From positions 124,001-188,000 of the forward strand of contig LNKV01000027.1 of NCBI GenBank assembly GCA_001465935.1: DNA of 64,000 nt. The letters run 5' to 3'. Positions within the stretch are counted from its first letter, which is position 1. Each line of letters begins with the position of its first letter. This document shows, piece after piece, positions 34,101 to 43,970 of this stretch. This stretch comes from Clarireedia homoeocarpa (lineage: Eukaryota; Ascomycota; Leotiomycetes; Helotiales; Rutstroemiaceae). The translations under genes were made by a program, and so were the position numbers. A model generated the notes under the pieces. The model was not told where the DNA came from. It saw only the letters and a program-made list of their open reading frames with translations, and searched no databases.

Positions 34101-34359
34101 TCACGTAATTTGTACCTCAGTGAGCCTCTCTGTATTTTCTTTGTTGGGTGGATATATTTTGTACCGGTTCAGTCGCAGCTGCCACGCAGAGAATCAGTAA
34201 GTCATTTGCTGAGAATGTCTAACACCTTCGTACCTCAACCTTGAAGTTATTCTCTCCTCCCTCTTTTGTCCCGTAAATGTCCTTGAGCAAGTCCATAAGG
34301 CGTCGTTGATCTACGTATCCCCCATCAATGATCTGAGGAGGTGATGAGAAGGTAGACAT
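34101..34359 (-). CDS. Small VDQRRL-motif protein, copy 2 (67 residues)
   Basis: Exon 1 (34234-34359) encodes MSTFSSPPQIIDGGYVDQRR, then LMDLLKDIYGT and NNFKVE. Exon 2 (34178 downward) encodes LRLNRYKIYPPNKENTERLT and ends EVQIT at a TGA. Intron position and phase are the same as in copy 1 at 24883-25149. It lies about 570 bp upstream of the CorA-like start on the same strand. Joining its last codon through a long intron to an acceptor at about 33580 would also stay in frame with the CorA-like ORF, so it could be that gene's N-terminus. I prefer separate genes, because both copies stop soon after LTE. Confidence 0.5.
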
Positions 34360-34786
34360 TTTGACAAGTAAATATAATTTTCGAAAATCTCACTATGGCA
34401 ATTCCAAAGAGAAGCAAAACAAGTAACATATGTGCCAACTTAATCATATTTAATACCAATCAACTATGGATCGCTCACTGTCTCAAACGCCGCCACGCTT
34501 AGCATAGAAGCTGCATGCCACTGTCCAATCATCTAAAGTTAGAGCATCCCAGAATTGTCATGTAGCACTAAGGCAGACTTCGGGGACCAATATCATCTTG
34601 TGCGACCACACAACTATTCAGCTCGTGCTCGATTGATTTTCGCATGATTCAAGTTCTTGCTATAATTTCTGTCAGAGGTCATATTCAGAGGCTTTATTGT
34701 AAGTTAGACAACAAACATCTGTGAGAACAGCAGGTATTTGAAGAACAACCTGTGCACTTGTCATCTGTCAAAGTCAAAGTGTCAGG

Positions 34787-34918
34787 TCAATATCTAGAAC
34801 ACCCGATTGGAGTTGCACGAACCGTAACCTTGCATATCACGCCGGGAAATCTGGTCTTCAAGAATGCCTTGAGCTTCTCCTGATCCAGATATCTCTCGTT
34901 TACTATCTGGGTAATCAT
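34787..34918 (-). CDS. Small ORF related to the VDQRRL protein, copy 2
   Basis: The ATG at 34918 opens MITQIVNERYLDQEKLKAFL and KTRFPGVICKV, then soon ends (43 residues). It matches the ORF at 25455-25706 in unit 1 over the first about 32 residues. The end may be intronic, since a donor-like gt follows ICK. Function unknown. Confidence 0.3.
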   Translation of the reverse strand: MITQIVNERYLDQEKLKAFLKTRFPGVICKVTVRATPIGCSRY

Positions 34919-36383
34919 TTTCCCGTTGCAAAATTAAGCCTTGTGATGATATCAGATTTTATCAGGAGTTCAGCTGGGTTGCCCTTCCTTGGGGCTTGTC
35001 GGATGGTCATTTGAGCGCATATACAGTCTGACTTATATGACGGCTAGAATGCGGCTCTGTCGTGCTTTTTTTCTTTCAAGAAGTGAGGCTGCGAATAAGT
35101 GCACGACAATGTATTGACCCGGTTAATCACGTACCACTACATGATGCTCTCGTTGACCGATTTAATCAGGCTATGGCGAGCCTCAGGTGGTGAAGACAGC
35201 TTTAGTTGCTCGATGTATTTCATACTTCGCCTTTCACAATCTTTAATACCTTGTGTGATGATTGGCAAGAAAATTTAGAAAAAAAGTCACCCTCCATTGC
35301 AGGAATCTCGTGGCGCATTCTGATATGCACTTGCTGTCTGATGTGGTTGTCCGATCCTGGTTGCCATCGCACCGCACATCTCTAAATTATTATTCGTTGC
35401 TACACCACACTCGCATTTTTGACAAGCACACTGTAACACCACACACTTTATTGCCAACGAATCTTCATCGATGTAAGTCTGAATTTGTTTTCCCAGAAGT
35501 ATGCTTCCGTATGCGGCTGTTGGAAAAGGCAGATTTGAGGGGGCTCGTATCCCACTACATGCTTAGTGTCTGACTGTGATACTATGTAAGGTAGGCATCC
35601 TGAAAATCCCGTACCACATTCTCATTTCTGGTTTGCCCGCCATTTCCGGTTTTATTCACCGCAGGACCTTATAGAGTCTCCAGGATAGGCCGTGCAACGA
35701 TAGAAGCAAACATGATATTGTGAGATCCTGAAATCCCGGGGGCTAGAGCCATTACGAAGTCGCCTCCTTAGAGTACTGACACTCATATTGTTTCTTTCAC
35801 CGCAGATCCCGTGAGACAAAGTCCAGCGAACAATCATTGAGTCCTAGAGACGCTGTACTCCAACATCTTCTCCCAGTATGCTTGGTCCTTGACTGAATCA
35901 TCCTATCCAATCACTAGCACATCGGAAGTCCCCAGAGAGATATCTCACACTCCTCACAAACTAGAACCTCCTATATCACACTAATCTCGCGTCATCGTTT
36001 CGGCCACCTGAAAGAAGCACCGGACCTGCTCGAATAAGCTTCTCGGAGTTAACAGTGTCCGATACCATGTCCTCCTGAATTTGCAACATTTCCCAAGTAT
36101 GGAGATTTTCTTCGGAGTAAATCAAGTTCTTTTCAGTGGTCACTGGACCGTTAAACTGTGATTTAACATATCCGAACGCAAACGTCTTACAATCGACCCA
36201 AACTGCCGATGGCGTTTGCCCTAAACCCTATACACTAGAGTATAGGATCCGAATGGAAACCGTGGAAGAGGTAGTTATCATATGAGAATAAGAAGACGTT
36301 GAAAGCTTTTGCACAAACGATAAGCGAAGAAACGAGTTTAGAGGATGATCTGATTTTTGTTCAGAAAAGAATACGCTACCCTT
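34919..36383. repeat. Right end of duplicated unit 2, with transposon-like remnant
   Basis: The segment 35145-35320 matches 25926-26135 but has stop codons. The segment 35330-35650 matches 26130-26560, and 35660-36090 matches 26560-27010. This last part is the less mutated copy of the repeat that is strongly AT-converted in unit 1. After about 36090 the similarity to unit 1 ends. No intact gene is supported. A 61-codon minus-strand frame at 35652-35837 shows no recognisable domain. Confidence 0.55.
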
Positions 36384-37248
36384 TCAGTAAGAATCGATGA
36401 TATCAACCTCAGAGTTCCTCTCTCTCATGAACTCAGCAAACTCTTTATCTAAACATAGGTTAGCACATCATTCTAATCCAACTCTCTCCCACCAGCAATA
36501 AGTGAAAGAAGAAGAGGAGAGAAACTCGCCCGGCGGGATTAAGGAAAGGTCCAGACATACAACTAATCTTATCCTCCGCATCCACCGATTTTATAATCCC
36601 ATCCACCTCCACATCACTGATCGTCTCTCCCAAGTTCGCAACAACCTGTCGCAACTGCGCCGCCGTAATTGACCCATTCAATGAATGATCAAACTCCTTC
36701 CATGCCGCTTTCCAATCTTCCTCGGAATCACCCAATTCACTTGATACAGGAATAGGGGCAGATTCAGGGTTCGAGATAGGTTTGGATTCAGTCGGCTCAA
36801 TTGCCGCAGGAACTGATGCAGTTTCAGGCTTGGGCTCTCTCTTTCTACCCGTCATCATTGCAATAAATTCTACATCCACATCATAAGTCATGGCCTAGTA
36901 TTGTGTTCAGACAAGGAGGACGGGAAAAGGTCCTACCATCGAAATTGATAGTTCCGTCTCCGTCGATATCAACTTCCTTGATGATCTCCGCCAACTGTTC
37001 CTCACTTGGGTTTTGCCCTGATTCCTTCATCACACGCCCAAACTCCTCGACAGTAATATTTCCTCCTTTATCGGTGTCCTGGTCGGACGTTACTGGCGAT
37101 TCTTGCCTATAGAATGCATAGAGGTGCAGCTTACGTATGCATCGAAAGCTTCTTTGAGGATAGCAATCTCTTCGTTCGATAGTGGTTTGCTCTATCAAAC
37201 AAGTTAGCTCTACTTGGCGCGATAGAGCACTCGAAGTCTCTGTACCAT
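36384..37248 (-). CDS. Divergent calmodulin-like EF-hand protein with long linker
   Basis: Five exons (37246-37248 carrying only the ATG, 37135-37191, 36937-37078, 36561-36869, 36384-36448; 576 nt, 191 residues). The N-lobe is calmodulin-like: SKPLSNEEIAILKEAFDAYD, loop 1 DTDKGGNITVEE, loop 2 DIDGDGTINFDE followed by FIAMMTGRK. Instead of the short central helix, a Pro/Ser/Glu-rich linker of about 40 residues follows. The C-lobe is degenerate: loop 3 DHSLNGSITAAQ ends in Gln instead of Glu, and loop 4 (DAEDKISYKE) lacks two positions. Two Ca2+ sites are therefore expected. Every splice phase closes and the ATG-only exon resembles fungal calmodulin genes. It is probably a paralogue, not the essential calmodulin. 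Confidence 0.85.
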
Positions 37249-37880
37249 GTTTGCTATTGTAATGTGAAGACGCAAAATGGTGTCTATAGTCGGAAGTATG
37301 AAAATATATGTTGCTGAGGGAGATGGGAGTTTGATCGCATTTAAAGTGGGATAGATAATTCGCCCCACACATTGGCCCTTGCACAATTTCTCCGCCTGCG
37401 GTATGTATGATCTACGAAGTCGCGTTCCATCTCAACATCAAAATCTCGAGAACCATGTTTGGAAATGAGTTATTGCTTTTCAATATCTCTGACGGCTCGA
37501 CACTACTTCGTGTCTTGATGCATGTCGATGTATTATTGCCTAATTAGCAAGGCATATATAGAGCGGAGGCTTCCAGGACGCGGATCATAGAGAAGTTGGA
37601 TGGAACCGCGAGCTTAGTGTTTGAGTTGAAAGCGATCGTTCCATGGAATCTTAAGGGGGAAAATCGTGTGGTTCTCGTTACTGACCTCGATGAGGTTGGA
37701 ATAAGTGATAAATACCAATCATTATTTCGTCTTTCGTTCCACCCGCAACTTACATTTCGTGTAGCGACTAAGTACATGAGCGTGTAAGATAGAGAACTGA
37801 GTTAACAGAATATCTCCAAATTGAGTCAGTTCATATTGAATTTCATTCATTGCACTCATTTATCATCAGTCCATGAATAT
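37249..37880. other. Intergenic region, no gene recognised
   Basis: This is the space between the calmodulin-like gene start and the 3' end of the 2-methylcitrate dehydratase gene. It contains short ORFs on both strands without support. Confidence 0.5.
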
Positions 37881-39645
37881 CTACACAAATTTGCTGTCCT
37901 TGCTGACATATAAGTCAACGTACTCATCCACTGCCATATTCTCGAGTCTCTTGGCATCGTTTCCTAGGTCAACCAATTCCTTGACCTTACTCTCGTTGTA
38001 ATGTGGTTCCAAGTGTCTCTTGTACTTGGCCAAAATCTCTGGCTTAGCCTCCTCTCTTCGCAGCCTGTGACCCAATGGAGCTTCGACAACGACCTCCTCC
38101 AGAACAGTTCCGTCATTCAACTTGACAGTCAATGCATTAGGAATGGTTCGCATATCTTCGTTGTGATAATCCTTGGTGAATTGAGGATCTTCCACACAGG
38201 CAATCTTCTGTCGAAGCGACTCGACCAAAGGGGAAGTAGCGGCTTCTCCGCCATCAGTGTAATCGGTAGCTTCGAGACGGCCATAGACGAGCATGACCGC
38301 GCACATGTATTGAATACAGTGATCACGATCCGCGAAGTTGTCCATAGGCTTGAATTGTTTGTCAATGATACGAACACATGCTTCGTGGGTTCTGCAGGTG
38401 ATTTCCTTAATGTCCTCAGCAGATTTGCCTCTGTCTAGCAATTGTTGTCGGATACGCTTCGCGGCTTCAATGGCGGTTTGAGAGTGGAATTCAGCTGTAT
38501 GGAGTTAGCGAAGTACTTAGGATAGGCTGTATCGAGAGTGTATGTACCTGGGTATGACACCTTGAACAAGACATTTTCCATGACGTAGCTACCGTATGGT
38601 CGTTGGAACTCGAACTTTTTGCCCTTGAATAGAACATCGTAGAAACCCCAGACTGGCGCCGACAGAACTGTAGGTACACCAGGCTCACCCTTCATGACCT
38701 TCAGTACCAAGTTCACAGCACGTTGACAAGCGTCTCCTGCGGCCCATGATTTCCTGGACATGGTGTTAGGAGAGTGTCTGTATGTCCTCAAGCTCTGTCC
38801 ATCCACCCAAGCCTGTGAAACTGCATCTGCCGTTTGCTTCTCGTTCAAACCTAGCATTTTTGAGACGATAGCAGCACTGGCAACCTTGACAAGCACGACG
38901 TGATCAAGACCGACCTTGTTGTAGGAGTTCAGCAATGCCAAACAACCTTGAATCTCGTGTGCCCTGATCATAGCCTCTAAGACTTCCTTTATAGTTATGA
39001 TCTTGCCATTGCCAACCTTCTTGTTAGCTCTGTTTGATCGAGAAACCCAGTCTGCCACCGCGAGGATAGCGCCCAAATTATCGGAAGGATGACCCCATTC
39101 TGCAGCTAGCCAGCAATCATTGTAATCGAGCCATCGGATCATCGCACCGATGTTGAAGGCACCGTTGACGGGATCCAATTGAAATGGCGTACCGGGAACT
39201 TTTGTGCCATTTGGAACAACGGTGCCTTCAACAATCGGACCAAGTAACTTCACACATTCTTTGAATCGTAGAGCTTCGAGGCCGCACCCCAACGTGTCGA
39301 GGAAAACGAATCGAGCTGTGTCGAACTATCAATGTGTTAAATTAGCGGGGTCATAAAAGTTCCATCAGCAGAGCTCACAGCAAGGTCCGAGTTTATGGGG
39401 GTGTTGTGAACATAGCTCGCAATATCCTTAATCTCAGGGTCATATTCTCGAGCTTGAGGTGGTGTTGGGGCTCCAGATTGTAAAGGGGACATCGTGGAGA
39501 ATTGTTTGAAAGATTGTGTTCTTGTTGAAGCTTTGAGGTTTGCTCGGCTTGTCAATGAAAGTGGGACTCGCAGAGTTCGTGATTGGAGGGCTGGTAAACG
39601 GATATTTTTTGAAGCTGTGCGGATACCACGATTGATGGCCGACAT
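37881..39645 (-). CDS. prpD: 2-methylcitrate dehydratase, mitochondrial (MmgE/PrpD family)
   Basis: Three exons (39379-39645, 38548-39325, 37881-38494; 1659 nt, 552 residues). The enzyme dehydrates 2-methylcitrate in the methylcitrate cycle that detoxifies propionyl-CoA. The first about 50 residues are rich in Arg/Ser/Lys (MSAINRGIRTASKNIRLPAL), a typical mitochondrial presequence. The MmgE/PrpD core is clear: DTARFVFLDTLGCGLEAL, WLDYNDCWLAAEWGHPSDNL, SQAWVDGQSLRTYRHSPNTM, RKSWAAGDACQRAVNLVLK, and the C-terminal lid with RDHCIQYMCAVMLVYG. Length and exon phases are as expected. Introns were placed at gtgagc...gatag and gtacat...acag. Confidence 0.95.
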
Positions 39646-40249
39646 TGTAGCAATCAGTCAGTGGATGGGAAATAGACAACAAGAATTGTCTACTTTGGGG
39701 AGAAGGAAAGAGTTTACAATGTGCTGTTGATTCCTGGGCTCAATCTAAGTTCCCACCTTCCCCAGAATTTACTGGTGGCCCCTCCTCGTGCCTCGGTTAA
39801 CAGCGGGCAAAGCCTAAGATCGGTGCCGCAGGAAAAGAAGACATCACAAAATTCAAACATAAAAGGAGCCGATTATTTATCAACCATGCTCCAAGGTGCG
39901 TAAGTAAAAGGAAGGATTGCTATTTGACTGCTTGAAATATATAATAGCTGCAACACGTAGCTCCACTGTGTCCGACGAAGACAACACGCCAAACCTACAT
40001 ATTGTCGAAGTCCCTCAAAAAAATAGTATGTAGTAACAGCTTCCTTCTATAAGCTATATAGTCCAGAACTGACATACAGGATTGTTAGCCGGCTCATCAA
40101 CAAAACCCGCCCTTGCCGTGCTATCACCCTATCAATCTTTCCCAGCGTGGAACCACGAAAACCTTGTTCTGCCCGGCGCTGCCACTTCCCCGAAGGTCCT
40201 ACAGGCGTAGCTAATCGTACGGGCCAGCTCACTACCCTCGATTCATGCC
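39646..40249. other. Intergenic region, no gene recognised
   Basis: This is the promoter side of the dehydratase gene. The minus-strand frame at 40047-40304 lacks any recognised domain. Confidence 0.45.
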
Positions 40250-41570
40250 TCCCGGCTCCACTCGAATAATCATCCCCCATAATCCACCAACAGCTGCCCA
40301 CCAAATCTAATCTGCTTGATCGTTCCTAAAGTAATGGTCAATCTTCCAGCCAATACCTCATGGCGAAATGCACAATTTGGCACCTCACCCTTTGAAGGCG
40401 CGCCGATGAACCGGGCCCACGAGTCATATGCACCCGAAATAAGAGTAGCTATTGGAACATAGCTATGCCTCTTATCTGCTTTGATACTATCGAAACTAAA
40501 ATTATACAATCGACTGGGTAAGAAGGGCCTTCGAACTCCATAGCATAGCTCTCGTTGCCCTATTCATCTTGCGTATTGAGCGAAATAAATTCATCCAGAT
40601 ACTCGCCCAAGATGTACCCTTTTGAAGATGTCTTGAGAGCTCTCACTCCAAGATTGAGAGCCTGAGGTGTAGCTATCTATTTCCTTGATTTCAACCAAGA
40701 TTCCAGAGAACATGGTATCAGTTGAACATGAGCAGTTAATAGACGCTATGCTTTCCATTGATCTCGTCGGTGGTCCTGTCCATTTCCCACTATTAACACA
40801 TGGGGGATAATTATCTCTCCACTTGCGGCGCGGACGTTGAATATCTTGTGCTGGATACGCCCAGCTACTGGGCTAGCTATCAGGCTTTATATATCCTTGA
40901 AAGTTTCTCGTACTCTAGATATTTCTGCTGATACCCTTCATCAGATGCGGGTCGAGGCCTGAAAATTGGGCCAGAATAGATTGGGATGAAGCTTTCCACC
41001 TGCTGCGTGGTAAACTTCGTATGAATGTCTCAAACCATGCGGGAAATCGGCGGGCTCTCGCAGCGGCTCACCAGCTCTTCATCGGCCAGTCGTCTATAGA
41101 TATAAAGTACCCCACGTTGTAATATAACCATGTCCTTGAGGTGCGCCCACGGCAGTTTCTCCTAAACATGTCATTCCAAACCGCGGTATTGAATTGCAGA
41201 AAATTTTCGACGTCATTAAGATCCTCGGGGACTCTAGGCCAACCGTCTGCATAGCATCATAAAACTTTTGCATTGCCACTTTCAGTGTCATCATGGGCGA
41301 ATACGGAGCATACGTCTCCATTGACATTTCTTCCGGTGCAGATAATGGTGTCGCAAGTCGGTGTAAATGAACTCGATGGTGTCTCCCAGCTCATCATTCT
41401 TCTTTCCTCCAATGCTAGGAAAAGCGTTATTTCATCTTCCTGTTCTCTTGCCTGTACTGCCCATGCGAATGCCCACCTCTTCTTTGCAGCTTCGGCTGCT
41501 GCATCTTGTTCATGTCTTCTCTGGCCATCCATCACACAAAGAGACAAGCCAACCAAAAACGCCTCCATGG
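40250..41570 (-). pseudogene. Degraded SET-domain gene relic
   Basis: On the minus strand the segment about 40580-40665 reads LNLGVRALKTSSKGYILGEYLDEFI, which resembles the start of a SET domain (Gly-Val-Arg ... Lys-Gly ... Gly-Glu-Tyr). A TAG follows at about 40559. After a frameshift, 40509-40270 reads SYVPIATLISGAYDSWARFI, then EVPNCAFRHEVLAGRLTITL and GGQLLVDYG, like the SET C-terminal core (ARFI...PNC...DYG). Upstream, 41568-41094 holds ORF fragments (for example EEAKKRW-like and VENFLQFNTAVWNDMFRRN) that could be the N-terminal part. Stops and frame changes make an active product unlikely. Assignment is by motif pattern only. Confidence 0.45.
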
Positions 41571-42132
41571 GGGTGAGAATATCTGGAAGACGAAAGTCCA
41601 GACAATGAAACTCAACTTGTTTTAATCAGCGCAAAAAATTCAAGAAAAAGCACGCCTTTCTTCTTCCCATATGCAAACGCTCATACTAGGTAGTACTTGC
41701 TGCCGAATGCATTAGCATTCTTAACGTAGGACAAATTGCAGAAGATGATGCATTTGCTTCGGGTGGGGAAATCTTCCCATACGAAGAAATAATTGCTGCA
41801 GTTTCGTACAAGCCTATTCCCTGGCGCGAGTGGGATAAGTAGGATCAGTGTTTTTTCGGGCGCGACAAACGCTCTTGGTAACATTTCACTGAATCTGAAA
41901 ACGTCAAACATGTAATCAATGTGCTGGAAAGATCGCGAGACAGCTCGGTTCGAAGGAGTAATGAATAACACAATTCCAATTCGTTATTTGGCATGATTGT
42001 GATTTCGTAAAAATCAGGCGGACCCTGTTCCCCGCGAATATATCCTAACTCCAAGTTCCTATATCCGATATCCTATTCCACTGAACGCCGACAACCTTGT
42101 TTTACACCCCATCACAATGAATTAAACATGCA
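41571..42132. other. Intergenic region, no gene recognised
   Basis: This is the 3' flank of the EAF gene. Short frames only. Confidence 0.5.
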
Positions 42133-43076
42133 CTATTCTTCTTCACTCTCACTACTCTCATCGGCACTGCTTGCATGCTCTGCTGCCAGCGCTTGCTCCA
42201 GCTCAGCTTCCAGATCCAATTCTATATCTTCGTCGCTGAGACCACCAGGCTTGTTGACTGGACTGGGTAGTTTTAAATGGTCCACATCTTGATTTCGTTC
42301 CTCATAGATTTCATGTTCTGCATCTTCGTCCTCATCACTAATTTCCTCACTAGGTTCCCTCTGAAAGATCGGCGGGGGCCGATACTCATAATGTTGCTGG
42401 GACACTGGCCCGTCGGGATATTCAACAGTAAGACCATCATCGGAGTCTTCTTCCGGTTCGGGTGTTGGCTCACGAGGAGGTGGTTTCGGTTTCTTCGCTT
42501 TCTCGGCCTTCGCGCGTGGGGGCGCCTTGGCTTTGGTGGTAGTCGCGGCTTTCGCTTTGGATTGTTTCCTTGGAGGAGCTTTGGGCTGGGGTTGGACCTC
42601 TTCTTTCGCAGATTGCGAAGGAAGTTCCAGTTGGGTGTATTGTGACCGTAATTGGGAAGTATCACTGGTCCATGGTGTACTCGTAAGGTTCATTTCAAAT
42701 GTTGAATCTATGCGATCAAGAACGAAATGCTTCTTGACAGGGTCAAATATAAGCACATATTGGCCATCCCCCGATGTTCGCACACCGGTATACGAATATT
42801 CTTCATTGCTGTCGGATAGAGAGAGGTCAAATTTGGAGGAGTTAGGATCTGCGGAGGGCTTCAAATGCGCAGAGGTCGTGGAATCGTCGGAAGATGAGTC
42901 TGGCTTATGGTTGTCTAACAAATTGTTAATCAATTCCTTCTGCGGCCCAAACCACAAATCTTACATCGAACACCAGTATATGTATTTGTATTGTTTGCAG
43001 ATTTTCCAAGTAGAGCATCACTAAGGACAATTGGATATTTCCCCGGTTTCTCGAAATCTATTGCTGCTGCTGCCAT
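42133..43076 (-). CDS. EAF: RNA polymerase II elongation factor, ELL-associated factor (EAF) family
   Basis: Two exons (42965-43076 and 42133-42914; 894 nt, 297 residues). EAF proteins stimulate ELL-type transcription elongation factors in the nucleus. The conserved N-terminal EAF domain begins MAAAAIDFEKPGKYPIVLSD, with the intron splitting the Tyr of TGVRYNHKPDSSS. It continues YSYTGVRTSGDGQYVLIFD and FVLDRIDSTFEMNLTSTPW, followed by SQLRSQYTQLELP. The C-terminal half is low-complexity: a Lys/Ala/Pro-rich basic stretch (about 140-180), then very acidic Glu/Asp/Ser-rich to the end (SSADESSESEEE). I chose the ATG at 43076 because the conserved domain starts there. An in-frame extension to 43127 has no ATG at its start. 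Confidence 0.92.
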
Positions 43077-43970
43077 GATCGTTTGCAAGGTTGTGTTGTA
43101 GTTACAGGATAAGTCCTGGCGAACCAACTGATCGTAGTAACGGGGACTTCAGTGAGGAGTCTGACTGTGTGAATAAAATGGTGGTGATAAATGCGTGTGA
43201 GAGATAGAGGGGACTGCGATCTGGTAATTGTAAAGTTCGATACGATGCAGGACAGAATCACTCAATCAATTAGATTGAATTCGATTACTGCTCACCCCCA
43301 AAGGTTACTCGTCAGGTTAGTTAGTGTTAGGTCCCAGACGGCTCTGCAGCAGTTCGGATGTTGAAATGAATGGGAGGTTTCTACGGCTCCGCACCAAGTA
43401 AATTGTTAGTGGATGTCTTACTAATCGCCAGCTAAAAATAGCTCGTGGAGCTGCGGTCCCTATTGCTATTCAAATCCACACGACATTGAAGAAAGCAGAT
43501 ATCTTAGGTTACTATCATCCTGTCTATGTGCGTTCTATGCGCGGCATCATGAATGCTCTTTGCGAGATAGTCGCTTGCTTTCGGTCAATACTTCGATCGA
43601 TGCAGCAAATGCAGATTGCCGTTGATATACTGTACCGACAAAGGGACGAATCAAGTCTAACTACCGAGGCTTTTCAAAGTCTGGAGAGATCATCGACTAA
43701 TCTGGCAGTCGACTCAATGTCATCCAGAGGATCATCCGGGATAGCTACAACTACGTTCGGTACTTCTCTTCCATACGCCCAAACACCTCATATTAGGTAA
43801 CACTAGAGTGCGGGGTCATGCTTAAAGTTGAGCATGGAAATATGGATAGAAATAATCAGCATCCAGTGCTGTCTCATTAGCACATCTGTCATCACCGGTC
43901 TTTTCTTTTATTCTCAACAGGAGTGTTTTACCCATTGGGATCTCCTTCGTATCCCCTTCCAACCGCACAT
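43077..43970. promoter_or_regulatory. Divergent intergenic region, EAF and monooxygenase genes
   Basis: About 0.9 kb lies between two divergent starts. A 104-codon frame at 43486-43800 ends at a donor-like aggtaac, and an acceptor-like tctcaacag lies at 43920. The downstream frame after that join does not match the monooxygenase frame, so I do not connect them. No regulatory motif is recognised. Confidence 0.4.

Noticed and set aside
42277..42645. Plus-strand frame opposite the EAF gene, Phe/Arg/Gly-rich
   Set aside because: It is the shadow of the charged EAF C-terminal half on the other strand.
43486..43800. 104-codon frame as first exon of the monooxygenase
   Set aside because: After joining to the acceptor at 43920 the downstream frame is wrong, and the ATG at 43971 gives a complete enzyme.
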